Below are positions 6,958 through 16,825 of a stretch of DNA of 52,823 bases, in pieces. The stretch covers positions 1-52,823 of the forward strand of contig NZ_JACJST010000034.1 of the NCBI RefSeq assembly GCF_014698305.1, written 5' to 3'. The notes beneath the pieces are model-generated. The model was not told the DNA's origin. It saw only the letters and a program-made list of their open reading frames with translations, and ran no database searches. Position 1 is the first letter of the stretch; the number at the start of each line of letters is the position of its first letter. The DNA comes from Anabaena lutea FACHB-196. Lineage in GTDB: Bacteria > Cyanobacteriota > Cyanobacteriia > Cyanobacteriales > Nostocaceae. Made by a program: the position numbers and the translations under genes.

Positions 6958-9123
6958 TTACTTGAGTTTTTCTCGTCTCCACTTGCCTCTAACTAGGCGA
7001 ATTTCGTCAAAACTGTAGTTTTCACCTAAATAATCTCGAATAGGAGTCAGCGCGATATCACCGAGAACTTCTAAAACTTGCCAAATTTTTTGTTGATGTT
7101 CCAAAGTTACTAACTGACTTAAATCTACAGGTTGATTTTTCTCGATTAAATCTGCTAAATGACGGATAATTGTTGTAGGGCGAATATTACGTTTTTGGGC
7201 GATTTCTTCAATACTAAAACCCTGCTGATATAATTGAAGTGTTGTTAATTCTGTATCAGAAGGAAAGTTATTAACTGGTGTGTAATTAACTTGATTAGCT
7301 GTTGATGGCTGTAAACCTTGTTCTTGACGATAGGCTTGAATTTCTGCTAAAAACTTATCGCCATATTGTGATAATTTGTAACTAACTACGCCATCAAGTT
7401 TACCAAGTTCATCTAAAGTTTTCGGTTTGATTTGTGCCATTAATTTTAGGGTGGAATCCTGAAATATCATATAAGGTGGGACAGATTGTTCATCAGCGAT
7501 TTGTTTACGAAGCGATCGCAATCTGTGCATCAGAATTTCTACCTCTGCGGCTTTGACATTCCCCTCATCGAAGGTAATTTTCTGGGCTACAGGAACCGCA
7601 ATGGAGACTGGACGCTGTTTTCGCATTACTTCCCAACTCAGGGCGTTAAGCTTCAAAACCGAGTAACCATCGGGGGTTTGTTCTAGTATACCTTGATGTA
7701 AAAGCGATCGCCCTAACATTCTCCACTCATCTACAGTTTTATCTTTACCAATCCCGTAAGTAGACAGTTGATCATGTCCGTTTAGGGCAATTTTTTGGTT
7801 TTTCGCACCTCGTAACACATCAATAATGTAAAGCATTCCATATCTTTCTTTACATCGTGCTACACAAGATAAAAACTTCATAGCTTCAATTGTCCAATCT
7901 TGCATAGGTTTGGGATAACGACAATTATCACAATTCCCGCAATTTCCCGGAAATCTTTCCCCAAAATATCCTAATTGAATTGTGCGTCTACAATCGGTTC
8001 CTTCTGCATAATCAATTACTTGTCGCAGTTGCTGTTTAGCTATTAGCTGTTCTTGCGGATCTGTTTTTTGATTAATACTCCATTCAATAGTTTTAATATC
8101 ACCATAATTGAAAAAAAGTGTACATCTAGAAGGTTCATCATCTCTCCCAGCCCTACCTGATTCTTGATAATAACTTTCTAAATTGCGGGGTAAATCAAAA
8201 TGAACTACAAACCGCACATCAGGTTTATTAATTCCCATGCCAAAAGCAATTGTTGCCACCATTACCCGCACATCATCCCGAATAAATCGAGTTTGATTTT
8301 TTGACCTTTCATCATCACTTAATCCAGCATGATAAGGCAAGGCTGAAACTTTATCATTTTGTAATTTAAAAGTTAGTTCATCAACTTTTTTGCGCGTTAA
8401 ACAATAGATAATTCCTGAACCTTCATTTTCTCTGACTATTTCTAATAATTCAGCGTAAGCACGTTTACTTTTAGAACGAACTTCATAATAAAGATTTTGA
8501 CGATTAAAACTGGCAATATGAATACTTGGTTGTTTTAATCCTAATTGTTCAATTATATCAGCCCGGACTCTATCTGTAGCCGTAGCAGTAAGCGCAACAG
8601 TAGGTACATCAGGATAACGTTTCCTTAATAATCTTAATTGTCGATATTCTGGGCGAAAATCGTGTCCCCATTCAGAAACACAATGGGCTTCATCAATAGC
8701 AAAAGTGGAAATGCCGACTTTTTCTTTAACTACATCTAAAAGCGGCAAAAATCTCTCACTAATCAGACGTTCTGGGGCGACATAGAGCAATTTTACTTTA
8801 CCATTCATGATCGCTTCTTCACGAGAGCGAACTTTATAGGCGTTGAGACTACTATTGAGAAATGTGGCAGAAATGTTATTATTTCGCAGTGCTTCCACTT
8901 GATCTTGCATTAAAGCTATCAACGGTGACACCACCACAGTTAAACCTGGTTTCAGGAGTGCAGGTAATTGAAAGCACAAAGACTTACCTCCACCAGTCGG
9001 CATCACTACCATTAAATCCCGATTGTGCAGTGCGTCTTCAATAATTTGTCTTTGTCCGGGACGGAATTGATCATAACCAAAGTGATATTTTAAGGCTTTT
9101 TCGAGATTAGGATACTGAAGCAT
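6958..9123 (-). CDS. recQ: ATP-dependent DNA helicase RecQ
   Basis: 721 residues with the full bacterial RecQ layout. The helicase core carries Walker A PTGGGKS (about 42-48), the DEAH box (IDEAHC, about 143-148), the GSGIIYC motif and the SGRAGRD motif VI. A zinc site follows (Cys in CRRTIQLGYFG and CGNCDNC), then an RQC winged helix and an HRDC domain (about 530-610). A C-terminal helix-turn-helix extension (LQLYQQGFSIEEIAQKRN) is often seen in longer RecQ proteins. It unwinds 3'-5' and acts in recombination repair and fork restart. The ATG at 9123 gives the usual MLQYPNLEKALKYHFGY start. Monocistronic. Confidence 0.95.
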   Translation of the reverse strand: MLQYPNLEKALKYHFGYDQFRPGQRQIIEDALHNRDLMVVMPTGGGKSLCFQLPALLKPGLTVVVSPLIALMQDQVEALRNNNISATFLNSSLNAYKVRSREEAIMNGKVKLLYVAPERLISERFLPLLDVVKEKVGISTFAIDEAHCVSEWGHDFRPEYRQLRLLRKRYPDVPTVALTATATDRVRADIIEQLGLKQPSIHIASFNRQNLYYEVRSKSKRAYAELLEIVRENEGSGIIYCLTRKKVDELTFKLQNDKVSALPYHAGLSDDERSKNQTRFIRDDVRVMVATIAFGMGINKPDVRFVVHFDLPRNLESYYQESGRAGRDDEPSRCTLFFNYGDIKTIEWSINQKTDPQEQLIAKQQLRQVIDYAEGTDCRRTIQLGYFGERFPGNCGNCDNCRYPKPMQDWTIEAMKFLSCVARCKERYGMLYIIDVLRGAKNQKIALNGHDQLSTYGIGKDKTVDEWRMLGRSLLHQGILEQTPDGYSVLKLNALSWEVMRKQRPVSIAVPVAQKITFDEGNVKAAEVEILMHRLRSLRKQIADEQSVPPYMIFQDSTLKLMAQIKPKTLDELGKLDGVVSYKLSQYGDKFLAEIQAYRQEQGLQPSTANQVNYTPVNNFPSDTELTTLQLYQQGFSIEEIAQKRNIRPTTIIRHLADLIEKNQPVDLSQLVTLEHQQKIWQVLEVLGDIALTPIRDYLGENYSFDEIRLVRGKWRREKLK

Positions 9124-9619
9124 GGTAAATAGCTATGCGGGTGATGCCTGTATGGATAGTTATAAAAATACAGTAGGGAAAAGGGAATAGAAGGTAGGTA
9201 GATGAGTAGGTTGTTTTGTAAGCGCAAAGCGCAGGCACTTTCACAAAACTCAAATAAGATTCCTATATCTATTGCAGAATTACATGAAACTGCTACTATA
9301 AATGGTAAATTGAATCTTACAGATAGTCAAAAATCCTATTAGATTAAATCTGATAAATGACGAGAATATTTAGCAGAAACTCGGACAATTTATCGTAAAT
9401 TCAAGAGTTTAAGACCCCTAGGTCTACACTTAGTCTCAGTTGAGTTGGGGTAAGTGTCCCCTACTGCAACGGTCTTCAATTTTTAATTGTTAATTGGTAA
9501 GTATTCAGGATAGAGAATACTCCAAGCCAGGAGAATAAAGGCTTTTTTAGTAAACTTTGATGATTTTGATAAAATCTCACTTCTCTCTATTCTTGATTTC
9601 ATAAGCATTCTGAACCAAA

Positions 9620-9640
9620 GGTCTGCGAAGCGTCTCCTGA
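9620..9640. repeat. 21-bp dispersed repeat
   Basis: The core TCTGCGAAGCGTCTCCTGA is identical at 13895-13915 and occurs in reverse complement at 23685-23705. It is one of the short palindrome-rich families scattered through Nostocales intergenic DNA. Confidence 0.7.
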
Positions 9641-9662
9641 CTCCTGAATTCTTACTTTAATT

Positions 9663-9845
9663 GTGCCATTTATGCCACTGGATAAGATTGCTATAGCAGC
9701 AGCAAATCCTAGCAGCGTAGTTAAATATACATTTACTCTTCCGAATCTCACTTTTCCCGACCGGCAATTAACAAAAAGTTTTAAGAATTTGTACTATGTG
9801 TACCAACAATTTGATAAATTAATACATAGTTCGCAACAATTATAG
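9663..9845 (+). CDS. Possible small protein upstream of sat
   Basis: A 60-residue ORF ending 13 bp before the sat start. The sequence ([20 protein letters not shown] start, [18 protein letters not shown] end) has reasonable composition but no motif I know, no signal peptide and no clear ribosome site; GTGCC precedes the ATG. The second Met at codon 4 is equally possible. It could be a leader peptide or chance ORF in the sat 5' region. The tight spacing to sat is the only argument for it. Confidence 0.3.
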   Translation: MPFMPLDKIAIAAANPSSVVKYTFTLPNLTFPDRQLTKSFKNLYYVYQQFDKLIHSSQQL

Positions 9846-9858
9846 GGAAAGAATCACG

Positions 9859-11040
9859 TTGAGTCACCATCAAGATGCCATTGCCCCCCACGGTGGAGAG
9901 TTGGTTAACCGGGTTGCTACACCCGCACAAAAGGAAACATTTCTCTCCAAAGCCGACTTCTTGCCACGAGTTACACTGGATGAGCGAGCCGTTTCTGATT
10001 TAGAAATGATTGCAATCGGTGGTTTTAGTCCGCTGACTGGTTTTATGAACCAAGAAGACTACAACCGAGTAGTAGGAGAAATGCGGCTGGCTAACGGTCT
10101 TGTCTGGTCAATACCAATTACACTATCTGTAACAGAAGAAGTTGCAGCCCCTTTGATAGAAGGTGGTTTAGTGCGTCTGGATAACCCTGATGGCGAATTT
10201 ATAGGGGTTTTAGAACTTACCGAAAAGTATACCTACGATAAAAAACGCGAAGCTATCAATGTTTATCGCACTGATGATGCCAAACATCCCGGTGTGCAGG
10301 TAGTCTACAATCAAGGTTCTGTGAATCTTGCTGGCGATATCTGGTTATTACAACGTGATTCCCATCCTCATTTTCCCAGCTATCAAATTGATCCCGCCGC
10401 TTCACGGGAAATGTTTAAAGAGAAGGGTTGGAAAACTATAGTTGGTTTCCAAACTCGTAACCCTATCCACCGCGCCCATGAATATATTCAAAAGTGCGCC
10501 TTAGAAACTGTAGATGGTTTATTTTTACACCCCTTGGTAGGGGCAACAAAAGAGGATGACATCGCCGCTGATGTGCGGATGCGTTGCTATGAAATTTTGA
10601 TAGAACACTATTACCCTTTAGATAGAGTCATTTTGGCAATTAATCCAGCGGCGATGCGTTATGCTGGGCCAAGGGAAGCAATTTTCCATGCTTTAGTTCG
10701 CAAGAATTACGGCTGTACGCATTTTATAGTTGGGCGAGATCATGCTGGAGTAGGTGACTACTACGGCACTTATGATGCTCAACATATATTTGATGAGTTT
10801 GCGCCTGAAGAATTGGGCATTGTGCCAATGAAGTTTGAACACGCTTTTTATTGCACACGCACCAAACAAATGGCGACAACTAAAACTAGTCCTAGCAAAC
10901 CAGAGGAACGGGTTCACCTGTCAGGGACAAAAGTCCGGGAAATGCTACGTCGTGGTGAATTACCCCCACCAGAATTCTCTCGTCCTGAAGTAGCGGCAGA
11001 ATTGACACGGGCAATGCGTGTTCCAGCAGTATTAGCTTAA
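9859..11040 (+). CDS. sat: Sulfate adenylyltransferase (ATP sulfurylase)
   Basis: 393 residues, the normal length for the monofunctional homodimeric/hexameric bacterial enzyme without an APS kinase domain. It makes adenylylsulfate from ATP and sulfate, the first step of assimilatory sulfate reduction. The signature Q-T-R-N-P-x-H-x-x-H ([11 protein letters not shown], about residue 195) and [17 protein letters not shown] are intact. The start codon is TTG at 9859, preceded by AGGGAAAG; it yields [20 protein letters not shown], which fits the family N-terminus. No ATG in frame would preserve that conserved start. Confidence 0.95.
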   Translation: MSHHQDAIAPHGGELVNRVATPAQKETFLSKADFLPRVTLDERAVSDLEMIAIGGFSPLTGFMNQEDYNRVVGEMRLANGLVWSIPITLSVTEEVAAPLIEGGLVRLDNPDGEFIGVLELTEKYTYDKKREAINVYRTDDAKHPGVQVVYNQGSVNLAGDIWLLQRDSHPHFPSYQIDPAASREMFKEKGWKTIVGFQTRNPIHRAHEYIQKCALETVDGLFLHPLVGATKEDDIAADVRMRCYEILIEHYYPLDRVILAINPAAMRYAGPREAIFHALVRKNYGCTHFIVGRDHAGVGDYYGTYDAQHIFDEFAPEELGIVPMKFEHAFYCTRTKQMATTKTSPSKPEERVHLSGTKVREMLRRGELPPPEFSRPEVAAELTRAMRVPAVLA

Positions 11041-11141
11041 CACTGTCTTGGAATTATGAAATAGTATAATCAGAAACTTTACTCTACAGACTTCAGCCCT
11101 TTAAGCTATTATGCTGATGGGCTGATGGCTGATAGCTAATT

Positions 11142-13271
11142 ATGAAACGGCGTGCGTTTTTAGAACGAATAAGCCGCTTACTGGCGGTATTGGGATTGAC
11201 TGAGGCTGAGTGGTTGACTTTGGGCGATCGCTATTATCAAGCTTTAGCACAACCTACCTCTCGGAAGTTGGCGTTATTAATAGGCATTAATAAATATCCA
11301 CATAGTCCCGCCCTTGGTGGTTGTCTGACTGATGTGGAATTGCAAAGGGAACTTTTGATTCACCGTTTTGGCTTTGCAACTTCAGATATTCTCACCTTAA
11401 CGGAGGAACAAGCCAGCCGAGAATTTATTGAAGCGGCTTTTTTCGATCATTTGGGTAAGCAAGCAAAAGCAGGTGATGTGGTTGTATTCCACTTTAGTGG
11501 TTATGGCACTCGTGTGAAATTGGGGACTTTGCCAGAAACTGTGCAGAATGCCATTATCCCAGTTGATGAAAAAAATATCCAAAACAAGCGCGTTGTCAAC
11601 TATTTATTAGAAGAAACACTTTTATTATTATTGCGATCGCTCCCCTGCGACAAAGTAACCGCAGTGTTAGATACTAGTTACCATGCCCCAACTACATCAC
11701 AGCCCTCAACTTGGCGAATTCGCACCCGCCCAGAATTACCAGTTGCAAAGTTAGCAGTCGAAGAACTGGAGTTTCTCCAACAACTCAAAACCCAGAACTC
11801 AGCCGCCAACAATGCTATTGTCCTCAAAGCCACCTCCGATGAAAATCAGCAAGCTGGAGAATTGCTGTTTTCTGGCTTTAGTGCCGGATTATTTACTTAT
11901 GCTTTGACTCAATATCTATGGGAAGCTACCCCAGCTACAACTATTCAATTTCTTCTTTCTCATGTGAGTAGTTCTATTTCCAAACTGGGAATTCAACAGC
12001 AGCCAGGGTTATTGAGTGAGCAAAAAAATCCTCAAACTGCTTTGATTGTCGATCACCTCCCCCTAGAAAGCACCAGCGCGGAAGGCTTTGTCACAGATGT
12101 AGATGAAGACGGTAAAACACTCCAGTTATGGTTAGCTGGCTTACCTCCGCAAATTCTGGAATACTACGGTGTTAATTCTCGATTAACTTTAGCTACTGGA
12201 GAAGAACTAATATTAAAGTCACGAACGGGATTAACTGCAAAAGCACAACTATCTCCAGAACCTACTACCACGCCACAAGTAGGACAACTTGTCCAAGAAG
12301 CAATCCGCGTATTACCGAGAAATATTAATTTAACCGTAGCCTTAGATACTGAGTTAGAAAGAATTGAGCGGGTAGACGCAACCAGCGCTTTTGCAGCAAT
12401 TACCCGCATTGCCAACATAGCAGCAGAACAGCCAGCAAATTATGTATTTGGTAAACTGCAACAAACTCCCAGCCGTTATGGTCTTTTTTCTGTTGGTGGT
12501 GAACTAATTCTCAATACTGCTGGGGAAGTTGGGGAAGCGGTGAAAGTAGCAGTACAGCGATTAAAACCGCAATTTTCCACTCTGTTAGCTGCAAAGTTAT
12601 GGCGACTGACAGAAAATGAAGGTTCTTCCCGCTTACCAGTGAAAGGGACTTTAGAGATTATTCACAACATCTCAACACGTGTAGTTATGCAACGGGAAAC
12701 CGGGCGCAGTCGGAGTGGGGAAACTGCGACTAACAAAGCATTGACTACTCAAGGAAAAGCCATTCCCACCGTTCCCGGCGGGAGTCGAATGCAGTACCGA
12801 GTGGAAAATTTGAGCGATCGCTCTATATATTTAATGCTGATAGGGTTAAATAATACTAGAAGTGCGATCGCTTTTTACCCTTGGCAAATCGCCCCTGAAG
12901 AAGTCTCAGACACCAAACCTCATTTACAAGAAATAGTTATTGCCCCAGGCCAAACTCGGAGGATACCACAAAATGATGCATCCATCGGCTGGATGCTACC
13001 TACACGCGCTCTATTTTGTGAACATCAATTAATTCTCAGCACTTCACCATTCAGCGAAACCCTGGAAGCTTTAAGAACTGCTAAGTATCCTACAGCTGAT
13101 CAACAGCCCATTAGTCCGTTAGTTAATCCTTTAGAAGTTGCCCAAGCTTTGCTGCAAGACTTGCATAACGCCAGTCAAGTCAAAACTGAAATGAATGGAA
13201 CTGCTACAGACTCATACATTTTAGATGTGAATAATTGGGCAAGTCTTAATTTTAGTTTTCAAGTACTTTAA
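11142..13271 (+). CDS. Caspase-like (orthocaspase) protein with substituted catalytic residues
   Basis: 709 residues. An N-terminal MKRRAF-LERISRLLAVLGL segment is Tat-like or membrane-proximal. A peptidase C14 (p20) domain follows from about residue 42 (KLALLIGINKYP, then DVELQRELL, then GDVVVFHFSGYG). Active orthocaspases have HFSGHG and D-x-C-H; here the His position is Tyr121 (HFSGYG) and the Cys position is Ser179 (LDTSYH). Both dyad residues are therefore replaced, making this a YS-type pseudo-orthocaspase, a class described in cyanobacteria. A long C-terminal region (about 320-709) contains a beta-rich segment with SRMQYRVENLSDRSIYLMLIG, which resembles the DUF4384-type tail often fused to these proteins. 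It is probably a binding or scaffold protein. It lies 101 bp after sat in the same orientation. Confidence 0.85.
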   Translation: MKRRAFLERISRLLAVLGLTEAEWLTLGDRYYQALAQPTSRKLALLIGINKYPHSPALGGCLTDVELQRELLIHRFGFATSDILTLTEEQASREFIEAAFFDHLGKQAKAGDVVVFHFSGYGTRVKLGTLPETVQNAIIPVDEKNIQNKRVVNYLLEETLLLLLRSLPCDKVTAVLDTSYHAPTTSQPSTWRIRTRPELPVAKLAVEELEFLQQLKTQNSAANNAIVLKATSDENQQAGELLFSGFSAGLFTYALTQYLWEATPATTIQFLLSHVSSSISKLGIQQQPGLLSEQKNPQTALIVDHLPLESTSAEGFVTDVDEDGKTLQLWLAGLPPQILEYYGVNSRLTLATGEELILKSRTGLTAKAQLSPEPTTTPQVGQLVQEAIRVLPRNINLTVALDTELERIERVDATSAFAAITRIANIAAEQPANYVFGKLQQTPSRYGLFSVGGELILNTAGEVGEAVKVAVQRLKPQFSTLLAAKLWRLTENEGSSRLPVKGTLEIIHNISTRVVMQRETGRSRSGETATNKALTTQGKAIPTVPGGSRMQYRVENLSDRSIYLMLIGLNNTRSAIAFYPWQIAPEEVSDTKPHLQEIVIAPGQTRRIPQNDASIGWMLPTRALFCEHQLILSTSPFSETLEALRTAKYPTADQQPISPLVNPLEVAQALLQDLHNASQVKTEMNGTATDSYILDVNNWASLNFSFQVL

Positions 13272-13311
13272 TGAAGATGTCTGAACATAACTCAGCCAAA
13301 ATTCAAATACC

Positions 13312-13635
13312 ATGACATACTCACTAGAAGAAATTGCAAGACATAGCAGAATAGCCAAAGAATATCTCGGAGAAATTCCTAAAGAGGAAATACCACAGAG
13401 TGAACTATGGGAGGAAATACAGTCCGAAATTCTTACAAACTACAGTGAACAGTTAAAAGTGCTTGGAATCAATCTTTGTGACTCAGAGTTAATAGTTGCA
13501 ATCAATTACGCCATCTGCCTAGAAGATGCCATTATCCGAACGCTGCAACGCGCAAAGTATGGGTTTGAAAGTGAAGTTCATGCTCACAATTACTTTGTAG
13601 CCGCAGTTAAGGAAGGTTGGAAACCAATCTGGTAA
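13312..13635 (+). CDS. Conserved-looking small protein of unknown function
   Basis: 107 residues, acidic and mostly helical, with no signal peptide or membrane segment. It starts 40 bp after the caspase-like gene, so co-transcription is possible. I recognise no domain. Codon usage and a steady alternation of charged and hydrophobic residues (for example EEIARHSRIAKEYLGEIPKE) suggest a real protein rather than noise. Confidence 0.55.
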   Translation: MTYSLEEIARHSRIAKEYLGEIPKEEIPQSELWEEIQSEILTNYSEQLKVLGINLCDSELIVAINYAICLEDAIIRTLQRAKYGFESEVHAHNYFVAAVKEGWKPIW

Positions 13636-13894
13636 GTGGTTAATTTATATGATGTCCGGCAAATTATCCATAATAAAAAATTTCTCAGCATCCTTATGTC
13701 AAGGATAATTAGGGCTTGCTTAATAATGCTAAAACTTAGATATATCAAGAGTTTGAAGGTGAAAAAGGTGAATCAGGTGCAAGGAATAAGCTCTGAAACT
13801 AGAAAAAACCTATCACTTGAACAGATTCAAGACGATTCTTGTCTTCTTTTAATTCTTCCTCCTGAACCGATAGCGCAGCTTGGCGTAAGCCATA

Positions 13895-13915
13895 GGTCTG
13901 CGAAGCGTCTCCTGA
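13895..13915. repeat. 21-bp dispersed repeat
   Basis: Identical to 9620-9640. It lies in a roughly 385-bp stretch (13636-14020) that otherwise shows only a weak overlapping ORF on each strand, both running through the repeat, and no recognisable gene. Confidence 0.7.
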
Positions 13916-14020
13916 CGGATGTATTCTGACTCCTAGCCCATGACTTACGTCACGCTGCGCGAACACAGATAACTTTTTCAGCAAACCCTAATTATGGATA
14001 TTTAACCGGACATGATATTA

Positions 14021-14914
14021 CTACAAATACTTGTTCAACAACAAACCCAACTTCTCCTTAGTCGCTGCCGGTGCTTTATCTAAATTCGTCAAAATCGCAT
14101 ACTTTAATGCCGAATGTGCATCACTAGCAGGCGGATTTTCAGTTAATCGCTTCACAGTCTCTTGGATTACCTTTTGAGCATTTACCGCATTTTTATGTAA
14201 ATTACCAATCACCATCTCTACCGTGACACTATCATGATCTGGATGCCAACAATCATAATCTGTCACCAACGCTAAAGTTGCATAAGCAATTTCCGCTTCT
14301 CTGGCTAACTTGGCTTCAGGTAAATTTGTCATCCCAATTACCGTTGCACCCCAACTACGATAAAGATTCGATTCCGCCTTTGTAGAAAATGCCGGCCCTT
14401 CCATGCACACGTAAGTACCGCCCCGGTGCAGACTCACATCTGGTAAATTTAAAGAAGCGTTACCTTCGGTCAGCGTAGCTATCGCATCAGCAACCACACT
14501 AGCCAAATTTTTACAAATCGGCTCACCAAAAGTGATATGTGCCACAATTCCTTCACCAAAAAACGTAGAAATTCGATTTTTTGTTCGATCAATAAACTGA
14601 TCTGGTACTACCATATCTAGTGGTTTCGCTTCTTCTTTCAAAGAACCAACTGCACTAGCTGAAATTAAGTACTCCACACCCAATTGCTTCATTGCATAAA
14701 TATTGGCGCGAAATGGCAACTCGGAAGGTAATAACGTATGATTACGACCATGCCGAGCTAAGAAAGCAACTCTAGTTTCTCCCAGTGTACCTAAAATTAA
14801 AGCATCTGATGGTGAACCAAAGGGAGTCTGTACCTCTAATTCTTCCACATCTTTAAGGCTCTCCATTTTGTATAAACCACTGCCACCTATAATACCTATT
14901 TGTGCTATTGTCAT
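14021..14914 (-). CDS. mtnP: S-methyl-5'-thioadenosine phosphorylase
   Basis: 297 residues of the PNP/MTAP family. It cleaves methylthioadenosine with phosphate to adenine and 5-methylthioribose-1-phosphate, the entry to methionine salvage. Visible motifs are the phosphate-binding GIIGGSGLY (residues 7-15), [19 protein letters not shown], the CMEGPAFST substrate loop, [15 protein letters not shown], and [13 protein letters not shown], which is typical of MTAP rather than PNP. Soluble, full length, ATG start. Monocistronic, facing away from the small gene at 15102. Confidence 0.93.
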   Translation of the reverse strand: MTIAQIGIIGGSGLYKMESLKDVEELEVQTPFGSPSDALILGTLGETRVAFLARHGRNHTLLPSELPFRANIYAMKQLGVEYLISASAVGSLKEEAKPLDMVVPDQFIDRTKNRISTFFGEGIVAHITFGEPICKNLASVVADAIATLTEGNASLNLPDVSLHRGGTYVCMEGPAFSTKAESNLYRSWGATVIGMTNLPEAKLAREAEIAYATLALVTDYDCWHPDHDSVTVEMVIGNLHKNAVNAQKVIQETVKRLTENPPASDAHSALKYAILTNLDKAPAATKEKLGLLLNKYL

Positions 14915-15101
14915 ACTATCAAGTTTGTTAATTCTTTAAAGTGCTAAGTTATTTTACCGAAAATTTGCCGAGTACAAAGCTACCAAGTAGTAATTAGCTA
15001 ACTTTTTTTGTTTAAGTAAAGCTACCAATGGCAACTTAGTCAAATTTTGTTATTGTGCAATTAATTAAGTATGAAAATTATATTAAGGCGTGGTAAAAAA
15101 T

Positions 15102-15305
15102 ATGCAATTTACAGATAAATCACCCCAAAGTAACTTAGAGGCGATCTTGGAACGCATATTTAGTAATCGCCGAATTACACGTCAAGATCAATATATAATG
15201 ATGTCTAACCTTTTACATGGGGAAGGCTTAAGCGATTATGATATGAAGCAAATTAATAAAGTATTTGATGCCTTAAAAAGAGGACTAATTAAGGTAGTAG
15301 ATTAA
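15102..15305 (+). CDS. Small conserved cyanobacterial protein of the RRITRxDQ type
   Basis: 67 residues from ATG (MQFTDKSPQSN...), or 71 from a GTG at 15090 that sits almost on the AAGG motif. The core ILERIFSNRRITRQDQYIMM followed by a helical segment ending in FDALKRGLIKVVD is a pattern I have seen in short Nostocales proteins. I think some are linked to heterocyst development, but I cannot confirm the family. No signal peptide. Possibly a small regulator; no DNA-binding motif is evident. Confidence 0.6.
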   Translation: MQFTDKSPQSNLEAILERIFSNRRITRQDQYIMMSNLLHGEGLSDYDMKQINKVFDALKRGLIKVVD

Positions 15306-15605
15306 GGGGATGAATGCACAAGTCTCAATTCATACTACCTGGGGCGGAATTTAAAATTCAAAATTTACAATTTAAAAAGCAGATTACACAAGCTTTTCAG
15401 GAATTTTTAACTAGTTCCGTGGGTTTAAGTCCCCCAGTTCTATAAATAAGCAGGTTTTGTCTTGGAGTTAAATCCCCATTACGAATTACGAATTACGAAT
15501 TACGAATTACGAATTACGAATTATTTTAACTCTCCCCAATCTCCTGTACCCAAAATCTCTCAACTTTCGCTAAATTAGAAAAAGGTACACTTAAAGGAAT
15601 TTTCA
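15306..15605. other. Intergenic region with heptamer array upstream of the response regulator
   Basis: AAAATTCAAAATTTACAATTT-like imperfect heptamers (around 15350-15378) and a six-unit ACGAATT array (15481-15522) fill most of this gap. The promoter of the response regulator gene presumably lies in the last 80 bp. Confidence 0.6.
15481..15522 (+). repeat. ACGAATT heptamer x6 (STRR)
   Basis: Six perfect consecutive ACGAATT units, 84 bp upstream of the response regulator start. This kind of array is a hallmark of heterocystous cyanobacterial genomes and varies in copy number. Confidence 0.9.
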
Positions 15606-16301
15606 ATGTCAGCACAACTGTTACTGGTAGATGATGAACCAGGATTGCGGGAAGCCGTGAAAGAGTATTTACAAGAAAGCGGTTTCAGTGTTCAAACTGC
15701 CAGTAACGCCCGTGAAGGTTGGGACTTGATGCAGCAAAATACACCAGATTTGGTGATTTCTGATATCATGATGCCCCAAGTAGATGGTTATCAGTTTCTC
15801 AAACAACTGCGAGATGACCCCCGCTTTCAAGCAATGCCTGTAGTATTTTTAACTGCTAAAGGCATGACAGGCGATCGCATTCAAGGCTACCAAGCTGGTG
15901 TTGACGCTTATCTACCCAAGCCCTTCGATCCTGATGAATTAGTGGCAATTATCGAAAACTTGCTGATCCGTCGCTCTGCTCAAGCACCAGCAGCAAGTGA
16001 AGATGGAGAAAACATGGATATTGCCAAATTAGCCCAGGAAATTTCCAAAATTAAAGATTTGTTAAGTCCCCGAACAGCAATTTCTTACTCCCCACCACCG
16101 TTCAAAATCGATTTGACTCCCAGAGAGCAAAGCGTTTTAAACTTAGTAGCAGAAGGATTGATGAACAAAGAAATCGCTCGACGCTTAGAAACCAGCGTTC
16201 GCAATGTCGAAAAATATGTCAGCCGTTTATTTAGTAAAACCGGCACTAATAGTCGTACAGAGTTAGTTCGTTTTGCTTTAGAACATGGATTGGCTAATTA
16301 A
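15606..16301 (+). CDS. NarL/LuxR-type response regulator
   Basis: 231 residues. The receiver domain (1-120) has the acidic pair in LLVDDEPG, the phospho-acceptor Asp in VISDIMMPQVDGYQF (about residue 56), the conserved Thr in FLTAKG and the Lys in LPKPFDPDEL. A linker with an Ala-rich stretch leads to a LuxR-type HTH (about 170-231: LTPREQSVLNLVAEGLMNKEIARRL). It should bind DNA when phosphorylated. The arrangement and MPQVDGYQFL wording resemble the Ycf29/Rre1-like cyanobacterial regulators, but I cannot assign the orthologue. No histidine kinase is adjacent, so it is an orphan regulator. Confidence 0.88.
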   Translation: MSAQLLLVDDEPGLREAVKEYLQESGFSVQTASNAREGWDLMQQNTPDLVISDIMMPQVDGYQFLKQLRDDPRFQAMPVVFLTAKGMTGDRIQGYQAGVDAYLPKPFDPDELVAIIENLLIRRSAQAPAASEDGENMDIAKLAQEISKIKDLLSPRTAISYSPPPFKIDLTPREQSVLNLVAEGLMNKEIARRLETSVRNVEKYVSRLFSKTGTNSRTELVRFALEHGLAN

Positions 16302-16825
16302 GCCGATGGAATTAAATCAAACCATGTTCAGCAATGTAAAATTATCATAATTCACTTCTTAGTAAGGGCTAAAGCCCTTATTCATTGATAATTTTTGTAT
16401 TCCATATCGGTTTTTAATCCAAAAAAACTTTGTTTTTGGCGTTACCCTTTGATCAAAAAATTGGGAAGATGCACCCTGCGAAGTTTGCTAACAATAGATA
16501 ATATGTGGGTTCTTATCATGGAAGCGGAACCCTCCTATATGTTGAAATTTATCGGAAAATAAACTTTCAACAACTCTAACCTAAATTTGAAGCAAGGGAT
16601 GACTTCCTTAAGTAGACATCCATGTATGTTGGTAGCGCACTATTATTAAGGGCTGATGTAGATACTTGCTTAAACTTCCCTGAGGTGATTTTCTCACTTG
16701 TATCTGTAGAGTCTGATTATACAAGCTGACTAGTAATGATAGCAAATAGGTAGGGGACAACGTAAATAAATTTACTATTTGATGCCCGAATCAGAATTTG
16801 CTACTTCTCAAAAGTACAGCTTTAG
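16302..16825. other. 524-bp convergent intergenic region with hairpins
   Basis: Holds the 8-bp-arm palindrome at 16363-16380 and a second hairpin at 16507-16532 (GGGTTC...GAACCC). The sequence between about 16430 and 16790 is not repeat-like and has no ORF of note. An unannotated small RNA is possible but I can identify none. Confidence 0.4.
16363..16380. terminator. Candidate bidirectional terminator hairpin
   Basis: TAAGGGCT-AA-AGCCCTTA forms a perfect 8-bp stem 61 bp after the response regulator stop. There is no strong T-tract, and this palindrome is also a common dispersed repeat, so a terminator role is only plausible. Confidence 0.4.

Larger units (their letters stand above)
9124..9858. 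other. 735-bp region between recQ and sat: repeats and weak ORFs
   Basis: The region holds a hairpin-forming GTTTTGT...ACAAAAC segment (about 9210-9249), which overlaps a 46-codon plus-strand ORF at 9202-9342 that I do not recognise. After that come stops in the same direction, a dispersed repeat at 9620-9640 shared with 13895-13915 and 23658-23711, and then the short ORF at 9663-9845. Promoter elements for the divergent recQ and sat genes must lie here, but I cannot place them. Confidence 0.5.

Noticed and set aside
13636-13984. 97- and 61-residue overlapping ORFs on opposite strands
   Set aside because: Both run through the dispersed repeat at 13895-13915, have no ribosome site and no recognisable motif.
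16440-16620. Possible tmRNA or 6S RNA (GCTAACAAT near 16488 and local hairpins)
   Set aside because: The reading frame stops after three codons, no tRNA-like ends are present, and the 6S central bubble is not evident.
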